From: CAVZOY01 sp963777095
Lineage (GTDB): Bacteria > Actinomycetota > Actinomycetes > Mycobacteriales > Geodermatophilaceae
Assembly (NCBI GenBank): GCA_963777095.1
Contig: CAVZOY010000002.1
Span: 558,001 to 622,000 of the forward strand
Length of the DNA stretch: 64,000 nt
Direction: 5' to 3'
Shown here: positions 38,129 to 46,804 of the stretch, in pieces
Position numbering within the stretch: the stretch's first letter is position 1
Layout of the letters: every line of letters starts with the position of its first letter
Made by a program: the position numbers and the translations under genes
The notes under the pieces: model-generated
Seen by the model: only the letters and a program-made list of their open reading frames with translations
Database searches by the model: none
Told to the model about the DNA's origin: nothing

Positions 38129-39076
38129 TCAGTAGTCGCCGACGACGTCGGCGAGCGGCTCGCCGGCCAGCACCCGGCGCAGCTGTCCGGCGACCGACGC
38201 CGCGCCACGCTCGACGGTGCCGGGGATCTCGCCGCCGACGTGCGGCGTGAGCAGCAGACCCGGCGCCGTCCACAGCGGGTGGCCCGGCGGAAGCGGCTCC
38301 GGATCGGTGACGTCCACGGCCGCTCGCAGCCGGCCGGCGGTCAGCTCGGCCAGCAGCGCGTCGGTCTCGACGACGACCCCGCGGGCGGCGTTGACCAGCA
38401 GGGCGTCGTCCTTCATGGCGGCCAGGAACGCCGCGTCGACCATGCCGGTCGTCTCGGGCGTCACCGGCACCACGAGGATCACCACGTCGGCCTCGGGCAG
38501 CAGCCGCGGCAGCTCGCTGGTCGCGTGCACGCCGTCGCGGGCACTGCGGGCCACGAAGTCGACCTCGACGCCGAAGCCGTCGAGCATCCGGCCGATCGCG
38601 CGGCCGATGTCGCCGGCGCCGACCACGAGCACCCGCGCCCCGAACAGCGTGTGCTGCCGGCCGAACGACCAGCGCCCGGCGTCCTGCTCCCGCGTGAAGA
38701 ACGGGATGCCGCGCTGGGCGGCCAGCGTCGCGGCCATCACCCACTCGGCGGTCGACGGGGTGTGCGCGCCCCGGGCGTTGCACAGCACGACGCCCTCGGG
38801 GAGCCGGCCGATGAACCGCTCGGCGCCGGCGGTGACCAGCTGGACCAGGCGCAGCTTCGGCAGAGCGCGCACCACGTCGTCGGGGACGGTCGGGAAGCCG
38901 CTCGGTGGCACCCAGACCCGGGACTCTGCCGCCTGGCCGGTCGGCGCGCCGTCCCGGGGGTGGAACGGGTGCACCCGCAGCCGCGGGGACACCGCCGCGA
39001 CCGCCTCGGCGAGAACCGGAGGGACCGCCACGTGGAGGGGCTCGTCGGGTCCGAGGTCGACGATCTGCTGCGGCAC
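38129..39076 (-). CDS. D-2-hydroxyacid dehydrogenase family protein
   Basis: 315 residues. The NAD-binding fold is visible as ARVLVVGAGDIGRAIGRML. The catalytic Arg lies in LLVNAARGVVVETDALL, Glu in DVTDPEPLPPGHPLW and His in LLTPHVGGEIPGTVE. The protein lacks the long allosteric and ACT domains of serA. The arrangement fits hydroxypyruvate/glyoxylate-type or phosphonate-type reductases, but the substrate cannot be fixed. GTG 39076 is divergent from a lipoprotein gene 33 bases away. The gene is intact. Confidence 0.88.
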   Translation of the reverse strand: MPQQIVDLGPDEPLHVAVPPVLAEAVAAVSPRLRVHPFHPRDGAPTGQAAESRVWVPPSGFPTVPDDVVRALPKLRLVQLVTAGAERFIGRLPEGVVLCNARGAHTPSTAEWVMAATLAAQRGIPFFTREQDAGRWSFGRQHTLFGARVLVVGAGDIGRAIGRMLDGFGVEVDFVARSARDGVHATSELPRLLPEADVVILVVPVTPETTGMVDAAFLAAMKDDALLVNAARGVVVETDALLAELTAGRLRAAVDVTDPEPLPPGHPLWTAPGLLLTPHVGGEIPGTVERGAASVAGQLRRVLAGEPLADVVGDY

Positions 39077-39109
39077 GGGTTCCGACCCTAGATCCGCGAC
39101 GCACGTACC

Positions 39110-40288
39110 GTGAGTCGGGTGGGCGGGCGCACGACGGCACGGGGACGGCGCAGCCGTGCGTTTCCCGTCGCCTCCGCCGTCCTCGCGGGTCTCCTGCTCG
39201 CCGGCTGCGGCACCGACGGATACGAGCCGCGCGGACCCTTCCGGCCGCTGCCCGAGGGGGCGCCGCCCCGGGTCGGGCCGCCGAGCTCCGAGGCCGCACC
39301 GCCGCCGAGCGCCCCGGCCGAGCCGGGCGCCGAGGACGAGGATCCCCGCGACCCGAACGTCGTCGCCACGGACCTGCAGGTGCCGACCGGCCTGGTCGTC
39401 CTGCCCGACGGCAGCGCCGTCGTGGGCGAGCGGGAGACCGGCACGCTGTGGCAGGTCTTCCCGGACCGCTCGCCGCAGAAGGAGCTGATGACGGTCCCCG
39501 GCGTGGACACCGCCGGCGACGGCGGCCTGCTGGGGCTGGCCCTCTCCCCCACGTTCGCCGAGGACGGGCTGCTCTACGCCTACCTCTCGACCGCCACCGA
39601 CAACCGCGTCGTCCGGTTTCCGCTCGGCGGCACGCCCAACCCGGTGCTGACCGGCATCCCGCGCGGTGAGCGGGACAACGGCGGCGGTCTCTGGTTCTCG
39701 CCCAACGGCACGCTCTACGTCGGCACCGGCGACACCGGCCGGCCCGAGCTGGCCGCCGACCCGCGGTCGCTCGCCGGCAAGGTGCTGCACATCGACGTCT
39801 TCGGCCGGGCGGTGGGGCGGAACCGGATCTTCAGCTCGGGACACCGCGACGTCGCCGCGCTCTGCTCGACCGGGAGCGAGGACGCGCCGCTGTTCGCCGC
39901 CGGCGACGGCGAGCTGAACGCCGTGACGCGCAACAGCGAGCACGGCTGGCCCGACGAAGGGCCGGACAGCGTCGACCCCACCGTCGACTTCCCGGCCGCC
40001 GAGGCCGGCCTCGCCGGCTGCGCCGTCGGCGGGAACACGGTCTTCCTCGGCTCGCTGGCCGGCGAGCGCGTGCACATCGCCGCCCTCGACGGCAACGGCC
40101 GGCTCGAGGACACCCCCGAGTCCGTGCTCGGCGGCGAGTACGGCCGGCTGCGCACCGTCGTCCTCGACGCCGAGGGCGCGCTGTGGATCACCACGTCCAA
40201 CCGCGACGGCGAGGGCGATCCGGCCGAGGACGACGACAAGGTGCTGCGCATCGTGCCGCCGACGTCGGAGGGCGCCTCGCCCCTCTGA
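39110..40288 (+). CDS. PQQ-dependent sugar dehydrogenase-like lipoprotein (GSDH/sorbosone dehydrogenase family)
   Basis: 392 residues. A signal peptide with lipobox (VLAGLLLAGCGTD, Cys about residue 33) is followed by a Pro/Ala-rich linker and a six-bladed beta-propeller. Family motifs include LQVPTGLVVLPDGSAVVGERETG, GDGGLLGLALSPTF, the histidine in NSEHGWPDEG, and GTGDTGRPELAADP. The protein should be anchored outside the membrane, oxidising aldose sugars if PQQ is available. No PQQ synthesis genes are in the window. GTG 39110 is the chosen start. The gene is intact. Confidence 0.88.
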   Translation: MSRVGGRTTARGRRSRAFPVASAVLAGLLLAGCGTDGYEPRGPFRPLPEGAPPRVGPPSSEAAPPPSAPAEPGAEDEDPRDPNVVATDLQVPTGLVVLPDGSAVVGERETGTLWQVFPDRSPQKELMTVPGVDTAGDGGLLGLALSPTFAEDGLLYAYLSTATDNRVVRFPLGGTPNPVLTGIPRGERDNGGGLWFSPNGTLYVGTGDTGRPELAADPRSLAGKVLHIDVFGRAVGRNRIFSSGHRDVAALCSTGSEDAPLFAAGDGELNAVTRNSEHGWPDEGPDSVDPTVDFPAAEAGLAGCAVGGNTVFLGSLAGERVHIAALDGNGRLEDTPESVLGGEYGRLRTVVLDAEGALWITTSNRDGEGDPAEDDDKVLRIVPPTSEGASPL

Positions 40289-40296
40289 GCCGGCGG

Positions 40297-41796
40297 TCAG
40301 GACGAGCGGACGCGCTCCTCGAGCATGCGCTTGACCGTGGCCGCGTCGGCCTTGCCGCGGGTGGCCTTCATGACGGCGCCGACCAGCGCGCCGAGCGCCT
40401 GCACCTTGCCGCCCTGCACCTTGGCGACGACGTCCGGATTGCCCGCGAGCGCGGCGTCGACGGCGGCGACGAGCTCGTCGGACTCCCCCATCACCGCCAG
40501 CCCGCGCGCCTGCACGACCTGCGCCGGGTCGCCCTCGCCGGCCAGCACGCCGTCGAGCGCCTGCCGCGCCAGCTGGTCGTTGAGCGTGCCCTCCGCCACG
40601 AGGCGGGAGAGCTCGCCGACCTGCTGGGGCGTGACCGCGAGCTCGGTGAGCTCGACGCCGGAATCGTTGGCCCGGCGGGCCAGCTCGCCCAGCCACCACT
40701 TGCGCGCGTCGGCCGGGGACGCGCCGGCGGCGACGGTGTCGGCGACGAGGCCGAGCGCGCCGGCGTTGGCGATCCAGGACATCTCGGTCGGCGACAGCCC
40801 CCACTCGTCGCGAAGCCGGGCCCGCCGGGCGGCCGGGAGCTCGGGCAGCGCGTCCCGGAGCTTCTCCACCCACTCGGCGTCCGGCGACACGGGCACCAGG
40901 TCGGGCTCGGGGAAGTACCGGTAGTCGGTCGCCTCCTCCTTGCTCCGACCGGGAGAGGTGCTGCCGGTGTCCTCGTGGAAGTGCCGGGTCTCCTGCAGCA
41001 CCCGCCCGCCCGCGTCGAGGACGGCGGCCTGCCGCCGCATCTCGTACCGGACGGCGCGCTCGACGCTGCGCAGCGAGTTCACGTTCTTCGTCTCGGTGCG
41101 GGTGCCCCACTCGAGGTCGCCGACCGGGTTCAGCGAGAGGTTGACGTCGCACCGCAGGTTGCCCTGCTCCATGCGCACCTCGGAGACGCCGAGGGTCAGC
41201 AGGATCTCGCGCAGCTCGGTGACGTAGGCCTTCGCGACCTCGGGGGCCTTCGCCCCGGCGCCGGCGACCGGCCGGGTGACGATCTCGACCAGCGGGATGC
41301 CGGCGCGGTTGTAGTCGATCAGCGAGTGGTCGGCGCCCTGGATGCGGCCGGTGGACCCACCGACGTGCAGGTTCTTGCCGGTGTCCTCCTCGAGGTGCAC
41401 CCGCTCGATCTCGACCCGATAGGTCTCGCCGTCGACCTCGACGTCGAGGTGCCCGGCGATGCACAGCGGCTCGTCGTACTGGCTGGTCTGGAAGCCCTTG
41501 GGGATGTCCGGGTAGAAGTAGTTCTTGCGTGCGAAGCGGCACCACGAGGCGATCCGGCAGCCCAGCGCGAGGCCGATGCGCACCGTCGACTCGATCGCGA
41601 CGGCGTTGGCGACCGGGAGCGAGCCGGGCAGGCCGAGGCACACCGGGCAGGTCTGCGTGTTCGGCTCCGCGCCGAACGTCGTGGAACAGCCGCAGAACAT
41701 CTTCGACGCGGTGCCGAGCTCGACGTGCGTCTCCAGGCCGATCACCGGCTCGTAGCGGGTGAGCAGCTCGTCGAAGTCGACCAGGCGGTCGCTCAC
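40297..41796 (-). CDS. gatB: Aspartyl/glutamyl-tRNA amidotransferase subunit B
   Basis: This is the kinase and tRNA-binding subunit of GatCAB, which amidates Glu-tRNA(Gln) and Asp-tRNA(Asn). 499 residues. The cradle domain has EPVIGLETHVELGTASKMFC, and zinc cysteines are in CGCSTTFGAEPNTQTCPVC. The Yqey tail closes with KADAATVKRMLEERV. GTG 41796 overlaps the gatA stop by 4 bases. It is the last gene of the gatC-gatA-gatB unit and is intact. Confidence 0.97.
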   Translation of the reverse strand: MSDRLVDFDELLTRYEPVIGLETHVELGTASKMFCGCSTTFGAEPNTQTCPVCLGLPGSLPVANAVAIESTVRIGLALGCRIASWCRFARKNYFYPDIPKGFQTSQYDEPLCIAGHLDVEVDGETYRVEIERVHLEEDTGKNLHVGGSTGRIQGADHSLIDYNRAGIPLVEIVTRPVAGAGAKAPEVAKAYVTELREILLTLGVSEVRMEQGNLRCDVNLSLNPVGDLEWGTRTETKNVNSLRSVERAVRYEMRRQAAVLDAGGRVLQETRHFHEDTGSTSPGRSKEEATDYRYFPEPDLVPVSPDAEWVEKLRDALPELPAARRARLRDEWGLSPTEMSWIANAGALGLVADTVAAGASPADARKWWLGELARRANDSGVELTELAVTPQQVGELSRLVAEGTLNDQLARQALDGVLAGEGDPAQVVQARGLAVMGESDELVAAVDAALAGNPDVVAKVQGGKVQALGALVGAVMKATRGKADAATVKRMLEERVRSS

Positions 41797-43320
41797 GGGG
41801 TCCCCTCCAGCTGGTCGAGGAAGCGCCGGCCGCGCTCGGCGTCCTGCGCGGCCTCGAGGGCGGCCGCCACCCGGTAGCACCGGTCGTCGGCGAGGGCCGG
41901 CGCCATGACCTGCAGGCCGACGGGCAGCCCTTCGGACAGGCCGCAGGGCACCGAGATCGCCGGCACCCCCGCCAGACTGGCCGGCAGGGTGCACAGGTCG
42001 GCGGCGTACATGGCGAGCGGGTCGTCGATGCGCGCGCCGAGCGGGAAGGCGACGGTCGGCGTCGTCGGGCTGACGAGGACGTCGACACCGGCACCGTCGC
42101 GGCCCTCCCACGCGGCCACGAAGTCGCGCAGGATCAGCGTGCGGACCTTCTGCGCCTGGCCGTAGTAGGCCTCGTAGTAACCGGCGGACAGGGCGTAGGT
42201 GCCGAGGATGATCCGGCGCTTGACCTCGGGGCCGAAGCCGGCCTCCCGGGTGAGCGCCATGACCGTGTCGAGGTCGTTGACGCCGTCGTCGCCGACGCGC
42301 AGTCCGAACCGGACGCCGTCGAAGCGGGCCAGGTTGGACGAGGCCTCGCTCGGCGCGATGAGGTAGTAGGCCGCGAGCGCCAGGTCGAACGCCGGGCACG
42401 AGACCTCGACGATCTCGGCGCCGAGCGCGGCCAGCCGGTCGACCGCCGCGCGGACGGCGGCCAGCACCCCGGGCTCGTAGCCGTCGGCGTGGCCCTCCCC
42501 GCCGAGCTCGCGGACGACGCCCACGCGCAGGCCGGACAGGTCGCCCTCGGCGCCGCGGCGAGCGGCCTCGGCGAGCACCGGCGGCGGCGCGTCGATGCTG
42601 GTGGAGTCGCGGGGGTCGTGGCCGCCGATGATCTCGTGCAGCAGTGCCGCGTCGAGGACGGTGCGGGCCATCGGACCGGCCTGGTCCAGGCTCGAGGAGA
42701 AGGCGATCAGGCCGTAGCGGGACACCGAGCCGTAGGTGGGCTTGTGCCCGACCAGGCCGGTGACGGCGGCAGGCTGGCGGATCGAGCCGCCGGTGTCGGT
42801 ACCGATGGCCCAGGGCGCGAGGCCGCCGGCCACCGCGGCGGACGAGCCGCCGGACGAGCCGCCGGGGATGCGGCTGGGGTCCCACGGGTTGCGGGTGGGC
42901 CGGAAGCCGGAGTTCTCGGTGGACGAGCCCATCGCGAACTCGTCCATGTTGGTCTTGCCCAGCAGCACGGTGCCGGCCGCCTTGAGCCGCGCCGCCACCG
43001 TGGCGTCGTACGGGGGCCGCCAGCCCTCGAGGATCCTGGAGCCGCTGGTCGTGGGCACGCCCTCGGTCGTGACCAGGTCCTTGAGCGCGACCGGGACGCC
43101 GATCAGCCCGGTGCCGGCGTCGCCGGAGGCGTCGATCTCCTCGGCGCGGGCCAGCGCGGCGTCGCCGTCGACATGCAGGTAGGCACCCAAGCTCGTCGTC
43201 CTCGGCGGCGATGCGGTCGAGGTAGGCGCGGGTCACCTCCGTGGAGGTGGTCTCCTTGGCCGCGAGCAGGCGGACCAGCTCGGCGACGTCCGTGGTGGTC
43301 AGGGGGTGCGCTGTGCTCAC
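41793..43320 (-). CDS. gatA: Aspartyl/glutamyl-tRNA amidotransferase subunit A (frame broken near 43190)
   Basis: This is the amidase-signature glutaminase subunit of GatCAB, about 508 residues. The Ser-Ser-Lys triad is visible: GVPVALKDLV (Lys), GGSSGGSSAAVAGG and GTDTGGSIRQPA. The first 43 residues (MSTAHPLTTTDVAELVRLL to EDDEL) are in one frame; a surplus base near 43190 shifts to GAYLHVDGDAALARAEE. GTG 43320 overlaps gatC by 4 bases. The break must be an error if the organism lacks another glutamine-charging route. Confidence 0.95.
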
Positions 43321-43616
43321 TCCTCCTCCCCCAGGATCCGCGGCACCCGGAAGCGGCCGTCTTCGGCGGCAGGAGCCTCGGCGAGGACGACGTCCCGCGA
43401 CAGACTCGGCGCGACCTCGTCGGGCCGGGTCACGTTGGTCATGGGGACGGCGTGGGTGGTGGGCGGCACGTCCTCGGCGGCGGCCTCGCCCACCCGCGCG
43501 ACCGCGTCGAGGACGACGGCGAGCTGCCCGGCGAACAGGTCGAGCTCCTCGTCGCTCACCGCCAGCCGGGCCAACCGCGCCAGGTGCGCCACATCGTCTC
43601 GGGACAGCGTGCTCAC
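43317..43616 (-). CDS. gatC: Aspartyl/glutamyl-tRNA amidotransferase subunit C
   Basis: This small subunit wraps around GatA and stabilises the complex. 99 residues, starting MSTLSRDDVAHLARLARLAVSD and ending DGRFRVPRILGEEE, both conserved in GatC. GTG 43616 opens the gatCAB unit. It is divergent from the ACT-domain gene, and about 190 bases between them hold both promoters. The gene is intact. Confidence 0.95.
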   Translation of the reverse strand: MSTLSRDDVAHLARLARLAVSDEELDLFAGQLAVVLDAVARVGEAAAEDVPPTTHAVPMTNVTRPDEVAPSLSRDVVLAEAPAAEDGRFRVPRILGEEE

Positions 43617-43803
43617 TGCGGTGGGATCGCTCCTTCGGTGCTCCAGGGGGCCGCGCACGGGCCTGCGCGCGCCGGGCCGACGCGCGTCACTGTACGCAGC
43701 GCCTCACCCCGCCCCGGTGCCCGAGGCGGCCCCGGCATGGGAGGCTCCCGGTGATCGGCGATCGACGGAGATCGGCCCCACGCCCGACCTCCCGGAGGAA
43801 CCC

Positions 43804-44469
43804 GTGTCCTACCTGCTGCGCCTCGTCGTGCCCGACCGCCCGGGCACCTTGGGCGCCGTCGCCACCGCGCTCGGCACCGTCGGAGCCGACATCGTGTCCC
43901 TCGACGTGCTGGAGCGCGGCGAGGGTTTCGCCGTGGACGACGTCGTCGTCGACCTGCCCGCGGGTCGGCTGCCCGACAGCCTGATCACGGCGGCGGGGAC
44001 GGTCCCGGGCGTCGAGGTCGAGTCGCTGCGGCCGTTCTCCGGTTCGCTGGACACCCACCGCGAGCTGGACCTGCTGGACGCGCTGGCCCGGGCGGCCGAG
44101 GGGACCACGGCGAAGCTGCTCGCCGCCGAGCTCCCCCGGGTCTTCCACAGCGGCTGGTCCGTGGTCCTCGACTGCGCCGGCTCCGAGTGGGAGGTGGTGG
44201 CCGCCTCGGAGGCGGCGCCCTCGTTCGAGGGCCTGGCGCTGCCGTGGATGCCGCTGACCGCGCCGCGCCTGCTGCCCAGCGAGGACGACTGGCTGCCGGA
44301 GCGCTGGCAGGAGATGGCCATCGAGATGATGGCCGCCCCCTACGGCGGCGAGGCGTGCGCGGTGGTCCTGGGCCGCTCCGGCGGGCCGGCCTTCCGGCGC
44401 TCCGAGCTGCTGCGCCTGGCGCACCTCACCGGGATCGCCTCGACCGTGGCCGCGCTGCCGCCGGCCTGA
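43804..44469 (+). CDS. ACT-domain protein
   Basis: 221 residues. The N-terminal ACT domain is LRLVVPDRPGTLGAVATALG followed by VGADIVSLDVLERG, an amino-acid-sensing fold. The remainder has no catalytic motif I recognise. GTG 43804 follows GGAGGAA. Placement between gatC and ligA repeats Rv3013 of M. tuberculosis, so the association is old. A regulatory role tied to amino-acid level is likely, but the ligand and partner are unknown. The gene is intact. Confidence 0.87.
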   Translation: MSYLLRLVVPDRPGTLGAVATALGTVGADIVSLDVLERGEGFAVDDVVVDLPAGRLPDSLITAAGTVPGVEVESLRPFSGSLDTHRELDLLDALARAAEGTTAKLLAAELPRVFHSGWSVVLDCAGSEWEVVAASEAAPSFEGLALPWMPLTAPRLLPSEDDWLPERWQEMAIEMMAAPYGGEACAVVLGRSGGPAFRRSELLRLAHLTGIASTVAALPPA

Positions 44470-44479
44470 GCCTCCGCGC

Positions 44480-46686
44480 CTACGCTCGGCGGCCGGCTCG
44501 CCGTCGTCGCCGATCGTCGCCACCTCGCGGGCGGCGGCGGGACCCTGCTCGAGCAGCACGCGGAAGCCGTCGTCGTCCAGGATGGGCGCCTTGACCTGCA
44601 CGGCCTTGTCGTACTTGCTGCCCGGGTCGGCGCCGACCACCACGAAACCGGTCTTCTTGCTGACCGAGCCGGTGACCTTGCCGCCGCGCTCCTGGATCGC
44701 CGCGATCGCCTGGTCGCGGCTGAAGTCGCGCAGCGACCCGGTGACGACGACGGTGACGCCGGTGAGCGGTCCCGGGCCGGCGTCCTCCCCCTCGTCGGCC
44801 ATGCGCACGCCGGCCTGCCGCCACTTCTCGACGACCTCGCGGTGCCAGTCGACGGCGAACCAGTCGCGCACCGACGCGGCGATGGTCGGGCCCCACGCCG
44901 TCGGCGGCGGCCAGCTCCTCCTCGGTCGCCGCCATGATCCGGTCGAGGCTGCGGAAGTCGCGGGCCAGCGCCTGCGCCGCCGTCGGCCCGACGTGCCGGA
45001 TCGACAGGGCCACCAGCACCCGCCACAGCGGAACGTCCTTGCGGGTCTGCAGGTTGGCCAGCAGCTTGGCGCCGTTGGCCGACAGGGTGCCGTCCTTCTT
45101 CGTGAAGAACGCCGACCGCTGCAGCTTCTCCTCGTCGAGGAAGAAGATGTCGCCCTCGTCCTGCAACAGGCCGCTCTGGAGCAGCGCGATGGCCGCCTCG
45201 TAGCCCAGGTTCTCGATGTCGAAGGCGCCGCGACCGGCGACGTGGAAGACGCGCTCCCGCAGCTGCGCCGGGCACGACCGGGCGTTGGGGCAGCGGATGT
45301 CGGCGTCGCCCTCCTTCTCGGGGCGCAGCTCGGTGCCGCACTCGGGGCAGTGCGTGGGCATCTCGAACTCACGCTCGTCGCCGGTGCGGGCGGCGACGAC
45401 CGGGCCGAGCACCTCGGGGATGACGTCGCCGGCCTTGCGGATGACGACCGTGTCGCCGATCAGCACGCCCTTGCGCCGGACCTCGCTGGCGTTGTGCAGC
45501 GTCGCGAGCTGCACCGTGGACCCGGCCACCTTCACCGGCTCCATGTAGGCGAACGGGGTGACCCGGCCGGTGCGGCCGACGTTGACCCGGATGTCGAGCA
45601 GCTTGGTGGTCGCCTCCTCCGGCGGGTACTTGAAGGCGATGGCCCAGCGCGGTGCGCGCGAGGTGGAGCCGAGCCGGCGCTGGAGCGAGACCTGGTCGAC
45701 CTTGACGACGACGCCGTCGATCTCGTGCTCGACCGAGTGGCGGTGCTCGCGGTACGCTCGATGTAGGCCCACACGCCCTCGAGGTCGTCGACGACCTCGT
45801 ACCGGTCGCTGGTGGGCAGGCCGAGTCCGTGGAGCCGGACGTAGGCCTCGGACTGCCGCTCGGGCTGCCAGCCGTCGTGCGCGCCGAGACCGTGGACGAT
45901 CAGCCGCAGCTGCCGCGACGCGGTGACCCGGGGGTCCTTCTGCCGCAGCGAGCCGGCCGCGGCGTTGCGCGGGTTGGCGAAGGGGGCCTTGCCCTGCTCG
46001 ACCATCGCCGCGTTGAGGTCGGCGAACGCCGCCACCGGGAAGTAGATCTCGCCGCGGACCTCGAGCCGCTCGGGCAGGTCGTCGCCGTCCAGCTGCTGGG
46101 GGACGTTCGCCAGCGTGCGGACGTTCGCCGTCACGTCCTCGCCGGTGACGCCGTCGCCGCGGGTGGCCGCGCGCACGAGGCGGCCCCGCTCGTAGAGCAG
46201 CGCGACCGCGAGTCCGTCGATCTTGAGCTCCAGGAGGTAGCTCGCCCCGGTGCCCACCTCGCGCTCGACGCGGCCGGCCCAGGCCGAGAGCTCGTCGCTG
46301 GAGAACGCGTTGTCGAGGCTCTGCATCCGCTCCAGGTGGGTGACGGGTGCGAACGTCGCGGTGAAGCCGCCGTTGACCTTCTGGCTCGGCGACTCGGGCG
46401 TCACCAGCGCCGGGTGGTCGGCCTCGAGGGCCTTGAGCTCGCCCATCAGCTCGTCGTACTGACCGTCGCTGGTCAGCGGCTGGTCGAGGACGTAGTAGTG
46501 GAAGGCGTACCGGTCGAGCTCCTCCGACAGGTCGCGATGCCGGGTGCGCGCGTCGTCGGGGACCTCGGTGACGTCCTCGCGGTCGGTGGGCGCCTCGACG
46601 GCGGGCTGGTCCGGCGCCTCGTCCGATGCCTGGGAGTCGACGGGTGCGGTGCTCACGCCTGGCACGGTATCCGCCGGGTCCGACAC
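44480..46686 (-). CDS. ligA: NAD-dependent DNA ligase (three frame breaks)
   Basis: This ligase is essential for replication. About 735 residues. The adenylation domain has the active-site lysine in LELKIDGLAVALLYERG and begins YYVLDQPLTSDGQYDELM. The OB fold, zinc finger (CPECGTELRPEKEGDADIRC in outline), HhH region and C-terminal BRCT domain (TGVTVVVTGSLRDFSRDQA) follow. Breaks: near 45757 one base is missing in GAGCGTACC. Near 44887 there is a surplus base before ACCATCGCC. Near 44484 one base is missing in GAGCGTAG just before the stop. Both losses are at GAGCG-TA. The start is GTG 46686, and a 50-residue acidic extension precedes the domain. Confidence 0.95.
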
Positions 46687-46804
46687 CGAACCGGCCCATC
46701 ACCCGAGGGTGTACGGCGCCGGACGTGGCGTCGCGGCCCCACAGCGGGGGACGATGCGCACGGACCGCGGGTGTGCGCGGGCCGCTGCTGCGCAGGAGGC
46801 GCCC

